Shown here: positions 24,922-33,331 of the stretch, in pieces
Numbering within the stretch: position 1 is the first letter of the stretch
Layout of the letters: the number at the start of each line of letters is the position of its first letter
Notes under the pieces: generated by a model
What the model was told of the DNA's origin: nothing
The model's input: only the letters and a program-made list of their open reading frames with translations
Databases searched by the model: none
Origin: Crenothrix sp. D3
GTDB lineage: Bacteria > Pseudomonadota > Gammaproteobacteria > Methylococcales > Methylomonadaceae
Assembly: GCA_002134785.1 (NCBI GenBank)
Contig: MBQZ01000026.1
Span: 1 to 34,803 of the forward strand
Direction: 5' to 3'
Length of the DNA stretch: 34,803 nucleotides
Program-made: the position numbers and the translations under genes

Positions 24922-25842
24922 CTAAGTTTTTTGGTGAATTTTAGCGTTTAAATCAAAGCCGATGAGTACAATTAAACAGTTAAATTCTAGCCACAACATG
25001 ACAACCATGATGCTGCCAATGCTCCCATAGACTTTGTTGTAAGTAGCAAAATTGTTGACGTAATAGCTAAACAACAATGACGCGATAATTGATAAAACAG
25101 TCGCGAACACCGCGCCTGTGCTTATCAATTGATAGTTGCTTGAATTAACAGGGCCAAAATAATATAACAACGCGATAGCGGAAAATAATAGTAGAGTCGC
25201 AATCAACCACTTCCCTACTATCAACAATAAAATGACAACACCATCGCTTAATAGTAAGCCGTGAGCAATCGCATAATTGATAGCAACTTCGCTAAATATA
25301 ATCAGTATCGACGCGGTTAGCACTAGCAGGGAAAGAACAACAAATAAAAACAGGGAAATAGCTCTTTGCTTGATAAAACTGCGGGTTTCAGTAATATTAA
25401 TGGCGTGATTAAACGCATCCATTAATGCGTTAATCCCATTGGTGGCGAAGTAAAGTGTGACCAAAAAACCAAATGATAATAAGGCATTATGCTGGTTTCC
25501 GACCAAATCATTAATCGTTTCGACAGCGACTTGGTAAGCGTTTTCAGGCAGTAGTAAGTGTATTTCGTTGAGCAATTGCGCTTGCAAATTAGCAATAGGC
25601 AAAAAAGGTATTAACGAAAAAAGAAAGATAATGGCAGGAAACAGTGCCAAAAAAAAGGTAAATGCGACCGCAGAGGCCCGCATAGTAACCGCACTTTCTC
25701 GCGTTTCTACTAAGAAGAAATGACCGATGTCATACAAAGTGAGTCCAGAAAAATAACGCGGTTGAATGGTTTTTGACCACTTAATCAGTCTCTGAATAGA
25801 GTCGAGTAAAAAACCGTATGGCGGCTGGGCATTGTTTATCAT
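24922..25842 (-). CDS. YihY/BrkB family integral membrane protein
   Basis: A 306-residue polytopic protein with about six hydrophobic segments. The family signature appears as AVAFTFFLALFPAIIFLFSLIPFLP near residue 60 and later LYFATNGINALMDAFNHA and FGPVNSSNYQLISTGAVFATVLS. It was once annotated as RNase BN, but family members are inner-membrane proteins, sometimes linked to serum resistance or transport. The length matches the family. It diverges from the small secreted protein gene at 26001. Confidence 0.9.
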   Translation of the reverse strand: MINNAQPPYGFLLDSIQRLIKWSKTIQPRYFSGLTLYDIGHFFLVETRESAVTMRASAVAFTFFLALFPAIIFLFSLIPFLPIANLQAQLLNEIHLLLPENAYQVAVETINDLVGNQHNALLSFGFLVTLYFATNGINALMDAFNHAINITETRSFIKQRAISLFLFVVLSLLVLTASILIIFSEVAINYAIAHGLLLSDGVVILLLIVGKWLIATLLLFSAIALLYYFGPVNSSNYQLISTGAVFATVLSIIASLLFSYYVNNFATYNKVYGSIGSIMVVMLWLEFNCLIVLIGFDLNAKIHQKT

Positions 25843-26000
25843 AACGTTATTTAAAATTAGTTGAGTCTACAAAATTACCCTGTGCAAAATTTTTTTGATT
25901 AAATGATAATGGCAACTTAAAAAACGTAACTGAAACGGCTATATAATTATAAACGTATCTTATACAACTCATCACAACAACTCTAGTACGAGGTCATCTC

Positions 26001-26399
26001 ATGAAAAAAATATTATTTATTACCATTGCAATGTTGGTTTCAGGCAGTGCATTTGCAACCACAGATCATTATGTGTTGCGCGATGGCAATCATGTTCAAC
26101 ATTTAAAAATTACTGATCTTAATAAAGAAATTACCGTCAGTGCCGATGTTGATTTTGAACCGAATACCAATGAAAAAGGACACGCTTGTTCAGCGATACT
26201 TTCGGGTGAAGCTAAAAGCATGGGTGAAGGCAAATTGGTGGTCAAAAAACACGCTGAAAGTGAAGCCAGCTATTGTGAACTAAAAATTCAGCTCAGTGAA
26301 ACAGGGGCAAAAATAGAGCAGTCAAAAGATTGTGATAATTTCGCCGCTGGTATTTGTCATTTTTCTAGCGATGGCAAAGAACTAATTAAAGTTAAATAA
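26001..26399 (+). CDS. Small secreted protein with four cysteines, unknown function
   Basis: A 132-residue protein with a clear signal peptide (MKKILFITIAMLVSGSAFA, cut before TTDHY). The mature part has four Cys (HACSAIL, SYCELKI, KDCDNF and GICHFS), consistent with two disulphides in the periplasm. The C-terminal CDNFAAGICHFSSDGKEL looks like the end of a beta-rich domain. I do not recognise a family. GAGG before the ATG gives a ribosome binding site. Hairpins at 26424-26509 lie after its stop. Confidence 0.75.
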   Translation: MKKILFITIAMLVSGSAFATTDHYVLRDGNHVQHLKITDLNKEITVSADVDFEPNTNEKGHACSAILSGEAKSMGEGKLVVKKHAESEASYCELKIQLSETGAKIEQSKDCDNFAAGICHFSSDGKELIKVK

Positions 26400-26423
26400 C
26401 TTGAGTCCTTATAATTTTCCCCC

Positions 26424-26509
26424 GAGGGTATTTATCTAGTAACCCTCCTTGCATTGTGTGATGCAAGCGCGTCATAAATAGCGATTCCACGTTAAATCGT
26501 GGGATCGCT
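26424..26509 (+). promoter_or_regulatory. Three consecutive hairpins in the leader of the TauE-like gene
   Basis: GAGGGT/ACCCTC (26424-26447), CTTGCAT/ATGCAAG (26448-26467) and AGCGATTCCACG/CGTGGGATCGCT (26480-26509) form three stems in a row. The first could terminate the upstream gene. The set ends about 40 nt before the TauE start and could be a structured leader. No known riboswitch class was recognised. Confidence 0.6.
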
Positions 26510-26550
26510 GCAAATCGTTTTTATCTATACAAACCTAAGGATTATCTTGC

Positions 26551-27360
26551 ATGAATGTTTTTTACACCTTGTCTGGCTTTGCAGTCGGCTTATTAGTCGG
26601 CGTAACAGGGGTAGGTGGTGGCTCATTAATGACACCGTTGCTGGTTTTTTTGTTCAACTTTCATCCAGCAACCGCAGTAGGAACAGATTTATTATTTGCC
26701 GCGCTGACTAAAGTGAGCGGTGTGTGGGTACATCATGGTAAACATGGTTCAGTTGATTGGAAAATTGTTGGTTGGTTATCACTGGGCAGTTTACCGTTTG
26801 CGATTGCAACGTTATTCGCGCTTAACCATTTAGCGTCTATTGGTAAAGAAATCACAGGCACGATTACCTTCACCTTAGGCATTGCCTTGATACTCACGGC
26901 TTGCGCTTTGTTTGTGCGCAGTGCGTTATTACATTATGCCGATAAATTAGGGCAAATTGATGATGAGCATAGTAATCTTGAAAATGCGGCGCGTTTTAAA
27001 CGCTTAGAAATTCCTGCCACCGTGTTGATTGGTATGGTGTTAGGCGTATTAGTCACGCTAACGTCCGTCGGCGCAGGCGCATTAGGTACAGTGGCGTTGT
27101 TATTTTTATACCCAAGAATGACCACGCTGAAAATTGTCGGCACCGATTTAGCACACGCAATTCCACTGACAGCGATTGCAGGTTTTGGGCATTGGATGCT
27201 AGGTAATGTTGATTTCATATTATTGGGCAGCTTATTAACAGGTTCATTACCTGGTATTTGGATTGGTAGCCATTTAAGCGCGAAAATACCCGAAAAAGTG
27301 TTGCGCCCTGTATTGGCAACGGTGTTATTGCTGATTGGTCTTAAATTTGTGCTGAATTAA
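26551..27360 (+). CDS. TauE/SafE family permease
   Basis: A 269-residue membrane protein with two related halves, each led by a Gly-rich segment: GLLVGVTGVGGGSLMTPLL and VLVTLTSVGAGALGTVALL. Each is followed by a VGTD motif (AVGTDLLFA and IVGTDLAHA). This is typical of TauE/SafE anion exporters, which move sulfite, organosulfonates or related small anions across the inner membrane. AAGGA precedes the ATG by about 11 bases. The next gene starts only 25 bp after its stop, so it probably leads the unusual AsnB operon and may export a substrate or product of it. Confidence 0.9.
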   Translation: MNVFYTLSGFAVGLLVGVTGVGGGSLMTPLLVFLFNFHPATAVGTDLLFAALTKVSGVWVHHGKHGSVDWKIVGWLSLGSLPFAIATLFALNHLASIGKEITGTITFTLGIALILTACALFVRSALLHYADKLGQIDDEHSNLENAARFKRLEIPATVLIGMVLGVLVTLTSVGAGALGTVALLFLYPRMTTLKIVGTDLAHAIPLTAIAGFGHWMLGNVDFILLGSLLTGSLPGIWIGSHLSAKIPEKVLRPVLATVLLLIGLKFVLN

Positions 27361-27385
27361 GCCTAGCTATCTATCATCAATCTGT

Positions 27386-28819
27386 ATGGCTAATTCGAAA
27401 AATCAGAGTTTTTTCCGTGAATCGTCTGAGGGTCGAATATTAACCCGAGAGGCGTATTCAGTTTTCCCGTTATATTTTTTCAATCAGCCAATTCCGACTG
27501 CATCGGGCAATAAATGGCTGGTTTCTCATAGCCTTCGAGAACTCGGTTCTTATGTCAATTATCGACCCAGTCCCGAAGGCATTCGCGATTTTCTGTGTTA
27601 CGGATTTGTGCCTGCGCCGCGCACTATTTTTCAGGGCATATCCGCTATACCGTCTGGCATGAGTTGTCAGCTACCGTTTGCTAACGATGACATTACATGG
27701 CACGTTGCCGATACCCCCGTTATAAGTCCCTCGCCACAACAGCCAGAAAGCACTTTTTGGCAACAACTTTCCGCACACACTGCAATGAATAAAGCGGCGG
27801 TCTTGCTGTCAGGTGGTCTTGATAGCGCGATGATTGCGGCAGCTGCTCACGCAGCGGACACCAAAATTACTGCGTATCATGCACGCTTTAGTGGTGCTGA
27901 TACCGATATAGGTTCTGACACTCATGCGGCGCGAATGACCGCTCAGCATTTGGGTATAGACCTTAAAGAAGTAACCTTAAATTCCTTGGACGCATTGCGT
28001 TGGTTTGGCAAAGTGATGGGCGCGTTGGATCAACCGTTAGGTGATCCTGTGCTGTTACCCTTTTATTATCTCTTTAAAAAAATTCATCAACACCAGCCGC
28101 AACACACGGTACTGACAGGTGAAGGCGGCGATCAATTATTTGGCTCGTGGTCGATGAAACCCATGATGATGCGTGAGCTATACCCCGAAGCAGGCTACCG
28201 CCCTGAGCAAGGCTATCTAGCTAGTTTTCATAAATTTGCTGATGAATGGGACGCGCTAATCTCCGCGAAACTGGGTCAGCAACTAGACAATACTGTTAAA
28301 TTGGAAGATCCGATTAAACTCGCCTTTGCCTCATCACCATCCTCTGATTTTTGTAATCAATTGCGTTGGGTCGATTTACAATTAAAGGGATTGCAACATA
28401 TTGTGCCTAGAATAGACGCAATGGCAAAAGCCCATCAACTGACTTTACAACACCCGTTCTTTCAAACCGACATGATTGAACTAGGCATAGCCTTACCAAA
28501 TCACCTAAAATTAGCGGGCGCAACAGACAAAGTATTGTTGAAAATGCTGGCACGTTCCTATTTGCCTGAGCAAGTCGTCGAACGGCGTAAACAAGGCATG
28601 GGCGTACCGACCAGTCAATGGTTTCGGCGCGGCTTACGCCCATTAGCGGCGTATTGGTTAAATAAAAATCGGCTTATTAAATCGGGGCTATTAAATCCTG
28701 ATACCGTACAAGCGATACGGCAGCAAACCATGACTGCTAGTGACGGACGCAGTAGACGCTGGGGTGACAGGCTGTGGATGTTATGTGTTTTAGAATGCTG
28801 GTTTGCAAGTCTTACTTAA
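27386..28819 (+). CDS. AsnB-like synthetase lacking a glutaminase domain
   Basis: A 477-residue asparagine-synthetase-like protein. The N-terminal ~130 residues keep only the end of the usual Ntn domain (YGFVPAPRTIFQGISAIPSG) and have no N-terminal Cys nucleophile. The synthetase domain has the PPi loop SGGLDSA (142-148), LDQPLGDP (214-221) and GEGGDQLFG (245-253), so ATP-dependent carboxyl activation should be intact. Without a glutaminase it may use a bound amine, as beta-lactam synthetases and lasso cyclases do, or borrow ammonia. It is the first of two AsnB-like proteins in this operon. Its substrate is unknown. Confidence 0.85.
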   Translation: MANSKNQSFFRESSEGRILTREAYSVFPLYFFNQPIPTASGNKWLVSHSLRELGSYVNYRPSPEGIRDFLCYGFVPAPRTIFQGISAIPSGMSCQLPFANDDITWHVADTPVISPSPQQPESTFWQQLSAHTAMNKAAVLLSGGLDSAMIAAAAHAADTKITAYHARFSGADTDIGSDTHAARMTAQHLGIDLKEVTLNSLDALRWFGKVMGALDQPLGDPVLLPFYYLFKKIHQHQPQHTVLTGEGGDQLFGSWSMKPMMMRELYPEAGYRPEQGYLASFHKFADEWDALISAKLGQQLDNTVKLEDPIKLAFASSPSSDFCNQLRWVDLQLKGLQHIVPRIDAMAKAHQLTLQHPFFQTDMIELGIALPNHLKLAGATDKVLLKMLARSYLPEQVVERRKQGMGVPTSQWFRRGLRPLAAYWLNKNRLIKSGLLNPDTVQAIRQQTMTASDGRSRRWGDRLWMLCVLECWFASLT

Positions 28820-28835
28820 ATTGCGGGGGGGAATA

Positions 28836-29810
28836 ATGAAATGTATCAGTTGTAATAGAGATTCAAAAAAGACAGACCGTATCAGTAATGGTGGACGTTG
28901 CCCATCTTGTCATCATCCTTTTGTTGCTGACCCTGCGGAACACGGCTTAACCGATATGGCAATAAAATCAGCGGAAGACGCAGTGTCTGCTAATGGGACG
29001 CTGTATTTTTCTAAAGACCAGCTCAAGTATCAATTACAACGTAAGCTCAAAAAAAAACTGAGGATGTTCAATATTGCGGCATTAATTGCGGCGATTATCG
29101 TTGTCACTGCGTTACTATTCGCTATCATCAAAGGCGGTTTTTTTATCCCATTAACGATGTTCAGCGGTTTTATAGCGATTGCCATCATCGGCACACGTTT
29201 TAAGTGTGCAAAAAGCATGGGTAAATTAGACAATCTAATCAGCCAATGGATTACTATTAACCCCCATGCAAAATTACTCACTACCGCCAGATACCAAGAC
29301 AATCAAAGAAGCACCCAAAACTTAGACGGTATTTCCTTTGATCGGGTATTGGTGTGCGACCGTAATGAAACCGTGGATTTTTTCCTTAGCAACTTATTTC
29401 ACTTTCATTATTCTTGCCCAGTATTGGGGGGTAATGGTTACCCACAAGGTATTTATGAAGATATGCTGGTACGCTTAAAACAAAACCCCAATTTACAGGT
29501 TTTTTTACTGCACGATTATTCACCCGCAGGGGCAGTGTTTGTGCGCCGCATTAAAACCGATCCTAAATGGTTTGGTGGGTCACAATTCAATATTATTGAT
29601 TTGGGCTTAAACGTGGGGCAGAAAAAATTATTCAAATCCATGACGATTAAAAAAACTGATCGCAACCATAAAATAAGCGAACACGCTGAATTGTCACTCT
29701 TTCAACCAGCGGCATTAGTCGCAATGTGTGGCGCGGCAATTAATGAAGGCTTACCGTTTGACTTAATTTCATCCTCTTCTGCCGCCGACCACAGTAATGG
29801 TTATGGTTGA
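28836..29810 (+). CDS. Zinc-ribbon, two-TM protein with degenerate TOPRIM-like domain, unknown function
   Basis: 324 residues from ATG 28836, which is preceded by a GGGGGGG tract as ribosome binding site; an in-frame earlier start would run into the previous gene. The order is an N-terminal zinc ribbon (C3-x2-C6, C22-x2-C25), a basic amphipathic stretch, two membrane helices (about 79-120), and a cytoplasmic C-terminal domain. That domain reads VLVCDRNETVDFFL (Glu178), PVLGGNGYPQ (198-204) and VFLLHDYSPAG (Asp227, Ser229). The order acidic strand, GG loop, D-x-D-PAG recalls the TOPRIM domain of Topo VI-A/JetD proteins, but the second Asp is Ser here. It lies between the two AsnB genes with gaps of 16 and 3 bp. 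I do not recognise the whole protein. Confidence 0.72.
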   Translation: MKCISCNRDSKKTDRISNGGRCPSCHHPFVADPAEHGLTDMAIKSAEDAVSANGTLYFSKDQLKYQLQRKLKKKLRMFNIAALIAAIIVVTALLFAIIKGGFFIPLTMFSGFIAIAIIGTRFKCAKSMGKLDNLISQWITINPHAKLLTTARYQDNQRSTQNLDGISFDRVLVCDRNETVDFFLSNLFHFHYSCPVLGGNGYPQGIYEDMLVRLKQNPNLQVFLLHDYSPAGAVFVRRIKTDPKWFGGSQFNIIDLGLNVGQKKLFKSMTIKKTDRNHKISEHAELSLFQPAALVAMCGAAINEGLPFDLISSSSAADHSNGYG

Positions 29811-29813
29811 TTT

Positions 29814-31550
29814 ATGAGTCGCTTTCAAGTGTATTGTGGCGCGGCACCTGAACGCTTTGCTCACTCCTTAAGCCAAGATTGGCAAGCACTGAGTCATAAT
29901 GTGTGCGTGTTTGCTTTCATGCCTGATAGCCGTTGTGATATGGGTGAACACGGTACGCTGTTTACCTCTCCTGACGGGCGTTGTGTCGGGGTTTTTTCGG
30001 GTAAATTATTTAATTTTGCGGAGCTAACCCAAGGCTATGCTAGTGAGCTAACCACGGCGCAAAAACTGGGCGTGTTATTCCAGCAACTACACAAGCAACA
30101 CGGCTTAGATTTTCCGCGCCAGTTGCAGGGCTTTTTTGCTATTGTTATGGTCATTGATGGCAAATTATTGGCAGTGCGTGATGCCATTGGTGAACGCCCT
30201 GTGTACATTCTGCAAACCCCCACTAGCGTTGTCATTAGCGACCGTTTAGCGGCATTAATGAGTCATCCCGACTGTAGCCGCGTTATTCATCCTGCGGGTG
30301 TCAGTGATTTTTTAAGCACAGGTTTTTCACCGTTTGAACGCACGCCTGTCGCAGGCATCACTAAGCTGCAAGCAGGCGTTATTGCCACTATTCAGCAGTC
30401 AAGTATCGACACGTTTCACTATCACAGTTTACGCGATTCAGTTGACACGATTTCCGAAGCCGATTGTATTGAGCAAGTCAGAGCGGCGTTAGATTCAGCG
30501 ATTGCCAACCGCCTTGAAGCCAACACCAAAACAGGCTTATTGTTATCAGGTGGCTTAGATTCTAGCTTAGTAGGTGCATTAGTCGGCGGACATAATCTCA
30601 CCGCCGCTTATTCGCTGAATTTTGGGACAGAATATCGCAATGAATTAGAGTTTTCGGGACTGATGGCAAAACACTTGGGCATTCCAGCGCGAGTCATTAC
30701 CGTGACTTCCGAGATGATAAAAGCCAAGTTTCTCCAGACCGCGACTATCTTGGATGAACCGATAGGTGACCCATTAACCGTGCCGAATATTATTGTTGTC
30801 GAAGAAGCGGCAAAAGAAGTGCAGCTGGTGTTTAATGGCGAAGGCGGCGATCCTGTTTTCGGTGGCCCGAAAAATTTGCCGATTATGGCTTATGAAGCCT
30901 ACAGCGGTGTAATGCAGGAATTTTCCCGCGAAGACTTGTATCTAAGGGCTTATAACAAAGGGCATGAACATTTGCCTACGTTATTATCTGCCACGTTTCA
31001 ATATCAACTGACTCACCATCCACGAACCGCAGAGTTGCTCGCACCTTTTCTGAATGACAGCCGCTTTAGCTCATATTTACACCGCTTGATGCACATTAAT
31101 CTGCGCTTAAAAGGCGGCTCACAAATTTTACCTAAAGTATTAAAAGCCTCAGCCGCAGCAGGTATTGCGGTACGTTCGCCGTTATTTGATAGACAACTAG
31201 CAGAATTGGCATTTAGTTTGCCACCCGCGATGAAATTAAACGGCTCAGTGGAAAAATATGTGCTGAAACAAGCCGTCAGTGACAGTGTGCCTGCGGTGAT
31301 TATTGATCGCCCTAAATCGGGAATGTTAGTGCCTGTTCATTACTGGTTTAACAAAGAATTAAAGAAATTTGCGAAAGACGTATTATTAGATCGCAACGCT
31401 AAAATTCGCAATTTAATCGAACCCAAAGCGCTGCAAAACTTAATTGACTTTAAAGGTGGAGGTATTCGACCTTATTATGGCGATAGATTATGGCTCTTGT
31501 TATCCCTAGAATTATGGATGCAAGCTCACAACATTTCTGACGGACTGTAA
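29814..31550 (+). CDS. Second AsnB-like synthetase, Ntn domain without the Cys nucleophile
   Basis: A 578-residue protein with both AsnB domains. The N-terminal Ntn-like domain starts MSRFQVYCG, so Ser2 replaces the catalytic Cys2. It still keeps fold motifs (GVFSGKLFNFAEL, DAIGERPVYI, FLSTGFSPFERTPVAGI). The synthetase domain has SGGLDSS (245-251), LDEPIGDP (313-320) and GEGGDPVFG (342-350). Loss of Cys2 predicts no glutamine hydrolysis, so the nitrogen donor must differ from classical AsnB. It is clearly paralogous to the first AsnB-like protein; the two may act as a pair or in sequence. It starts 3 bp after the zinc-ribbon gene and ends 3 bp before the secreted-protein gene. Confidence 0.85.
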   Translation: MSRFQVYCGAAPERFAHSLSQDWQALSHNVCVFAFMPDSRCDMGEHGTLFTSPDGRCVGVFSGKLFNFAELTQGYASELTTAQKLGVLFQQLHKQHGLDFPRQLQGFFAIVMVIDGKLLAVRDAIGERPVYILQTPTSVVISDRLAALMSHPDCSRVIHPAGVSDFLSTGFSPFERTPVAGITKLQAGVIATIQQSSIDTFHYHSLRDSVDTISEADCIEQVRAALDSAIANRLEANTKTGLLLSGGLDSSLVGALVGGHNLTAAYSLNFGTEYRNELEFSGLMAKHLGIPARVITVTSEMIKAKFLQTATILDEPIGDPLTVPNIIVVEEAAKEVQLVFNGEGGDPVFGGPKNLPIMAYEAYSGVMQEFSREDLYLRAYNKGHEHLPTLLSATFQYQLTHHPRTAELLAPFLNDSRFSSYLHRLMHINLRLKGGSQILPKVLKASAAAGIAVRSPLFDRQLAELAFSLPPAMKLNGSVEKYVLKQAVSDSVPAVIIDRPKSGMLVPVHYWFNKELKKFAKDVLLDRNAKIRNLIEPKALQNLIDFKGGGIRPYYGDRLWLLLSLELWMQAHNISDGL

Positions 31551-31553
31551 CTC

Positions 31554-32129
31554 ATGAAATTTAACGCTTTGTTTTTCACCTTACTGATTAGTTTTTTAGT
31601 CAGCAATCAGATTGCTGTCGCTGACACGGGTTTATTCAACTTTGGCTCTGGCAAAAGTAAAGAAACCCCTGTTGTTTCTAGCGTTGCTGAAAAATTAACC
31701 ACTACCATCAAAAAAATTCCCGACATTGGCGCGGCTATTGGTCACATCGACCTGATTGAAGGCATACGCGCTATGGATGATGAAATCACCAGCAAAGGCG
31801 AGCTAAAAATTTTAGTTGATTTGAATTGGCAAGCATTGCCCAGTCATCCAGACCAGCGTACTGCCTTGGATAACACTGCCGCACGGATTATTACCGCTGT
31901 TTTTTCTGAACATAATGACATCACTAAATTACGCGTCATTGTGAAAATACCCGAAGGTGATAGCAAATATAAAAGTGCCGCTAAAGTATTTTCGTTCACC
32001 CGTGCAACGTGGGAACTGACTAAAAACGACTCACGCTATAATCTTGATACCCCGACAGGAGCGGCAAATCTATTAGCATTGGGTGATTATGTCGTGCTAA
32101 CAGCACAGGGTTGGACACGCGGTTATTAA
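31554..32129 (+). CDS. Secreted protein of unknown function in the AsnB operon
   Basis: A 191-residue protein with a signal peptide (MKFNALFFTLLISFLVSNQIAVA) cut before DTGLFNF. The mature part has a Gly/Ser/Lys linker, a helical segment (VAEKLTTTIKKIPDIGAAIGHI) and a C-terminal domain with alternating strands (ELKILVDLNWQALP, KLRVIVKIPE, DYVVLTAQGWTRG). It has no Cys. It begins 3 bp after the second AsnB-like gene, so it is co-translated with it. A periplasmic partner or substrate of the system is conceivable. I do not recognise a family. Confidence 0.75.
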   Translation: MKFNALFFTLLISFLVSNQIAVADTGLFNFGSGKSKETPVVSSVAEKLTTTIKKIPDIGAAIGHIDLIEGIRAMDDEITSKGELKILVDLNWQALPSHPDQRTALDNTAARIITAVFSEHNDITKLRVIVKIPEGDSKYKSAAKVFSFTRATWELTKNDSRYNLDTPTGAANLLALGDYVVLTAQGWTRGY

Positions 32130-32148
32130 CGCGACCAGAGGATTAATA

Positions 32149-32895
32149 ATGGAACATAGTCAAACAACAGTACAAGTATGGGAAAATTACTGGGGCGAAT
32201 TATTGCGTGATGATCAGACCATACTTTATGGGTTTGAAAATGAATCGCCTGCGCATCGTCAGCACAAACAAGTCGCTATTGCCGATAATGGCGCGTGTTT
32301 TGGTTTTGTTGCCAGTGGCAACGTGTGCTTGCAAGATGAGCAAGTCAATTGGTCATTGAATGCGGGGCAGTGGTTTAGTGTACCGACAGGGTTTTTGCTC
32401 AACTTAACTAAAAATAGCCGTGTCGTCGTGTCGCAATGTCTGGGTTATCAAGGCATCCATGCAATGGGCGGTCCGATAGAAGCACAAGGTCGATTACGTT
32501 ATATTGACGGCTGTAGCGATACCCTACTGTGTGCGCCGCCACTATTAGGCGATTCGTGCTTGAATCATCTGCATTTTCCTGCGGGTATTCAACAAACGCC
32601 ACATACTCATCCGTCACTGCGTGCAGGTATTATTGCCAAAGGGCAGGGCGTGTGTGTGGCGAATCAACAAACCATTCCACTCTCAACAGGCGGCTTGTTT
32701 TACATTGCTAAAAACACTGAACACTGCTTTATAACCGACACCAGTACGATGGATGTGATTGCCTATCACCCAGACAGCGATTGGGGGCCTACGCATCAGA
32801 GTCATCCAATGGTTAATCGCACGCTAGTCGAGGGGCATAAAATTGATAACCTCGCACCACAACATCAAGCCGCCGCTATTATTCGAGGTCGCTGA
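32149..32895 (+). CDS. Bicupin protein
   Basis: A 248-residue protein with two cupin-like barrels. The N-terminal one has FVASGNVCLQDEQVNWSLNAGQWFSVP and lacks clear metal ligands. The C-terminal one has HLHFPAGIQQTPHTHPSLRAGIIAKGQG and, later, AKNTEHCFI, where the H-x-H and a following His resemble a cupin metal site. Cupins bind small molecules or act as dioxygenases, isomerases or epimerases. The gene follows the secreted protein by 19 bp in the AsnB operon, suggesting it acts on, or binds, the small molecule involved. There is no signal peptide, so it is cytoplasmic. Confidence 0.8.
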   Translation: MEHSQTTVQVWENYWGELLRDDQTILYGFENESPAHRQHKQVAIADNGACFGFVASGNVCLQDEQVNWSLNAGQWFSVPTGFLLNLTKNSRVVVSQCLGYQGIHAMGGPIEAQGRLRYIDGCSDTLLCAPPLLGDSCLNHLHFPAGIQQTPHTHPSLRAGIIAKGQGVCVANQQTIPLSTGGLFYIAKNTEHCFITDTSTMDVIAYHPDSDWGPTHQSHPMVNRTLVEGHKIDNLAPQHQAAAIIRGR

Positions 32896-32940
32896 GTGTG
32901 TTAAACTGGAAAACCAACTATTAAATAATTAAGGACTAAC

Positions 32941-33225
32941 ATGGCTGAAACCGTAGATGAATTAACCATTACTTACGAAGATGGCGGCATTGAAACCGTC
33001 AAAGAACTCGATAAAAAAGTATTAACCAAAGGTGCGTGGGCAACCATCATGTACCGTTATCAAGAATGGAATCGCGCTAAAGAAGAATACGGCGCAGACA
33101 AATACACTATCCGCCGTTATCAAAAACGCAACGGTGAATATCAACAAAAATCCAAATTTAATATTTCCAGCACCGACCAAGCAAAAGCGATTATTGCGGC
33201 GTTGGAAGAGTGGATAGCAGAATAA
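32941..33225 (+). CDS. Small conserved-looking protein, unknown function
   Basis: A 94-residue soluble, charged protein without a signal peptide, Cys or membrane segment. It has an N-terminal beta pair (LTITYEDGGIETVKEL), a central GAWATIMYRYQEWN aromatic block, a KYTIRRYQK strand, and a final helix (TDQAKAIIAALEEWIAE). The aromatic/basic surface could bind nucleotide or protein. It lies 45 bp after the bicupin with AAGGA before the ATG, and is the last gene of the operon before a terminator. I do not recognise a named family, though it looks like a small conserved hypothetical protein. It does not have a leader/core layout of a peptide precursor. Confidence 0.75.
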   Translation: MAETVDELTITYEDGGIETVKELDKKVLTKGAWATIMYRYQEWNRAKEEYGADKYTIRRYQKRNGEYQQKSKFNISSTDQAKAIIAALEEWIAE

Positions 33226-33251
33226 ATCGCGTATTACCATTAAGTGTTAAT

Positions 33252-33274
33252 AGGGGCGGATTACATCTGCCCTT
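33252..33274 (+). terminator. Stem-loop terminator of the AsnB operon
   Basis: AGGGGCGGAT and ATCTGCCCTT pair over 10 bp (with G-U pairs) around a TAC loop, 26 bp after the stop of the 94-residue protein. The downstream T-run is weak. Confidence 0.65.
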
Positions 33275-33331
33275 ATAAGCAACCCGAATTACAGGCGTGC
33301 GCAATGTCCTCCTACTCTGTGGCGATAATAG

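Noticed and set aside
27386-31550. Lasso-peptide biosynthesis cluster based on the AsnB-like proteins
   Set aside because: There is no transglutaminase-like leader peptidase, no RRE-type protein and no precursor peptide with a leader/core layout.
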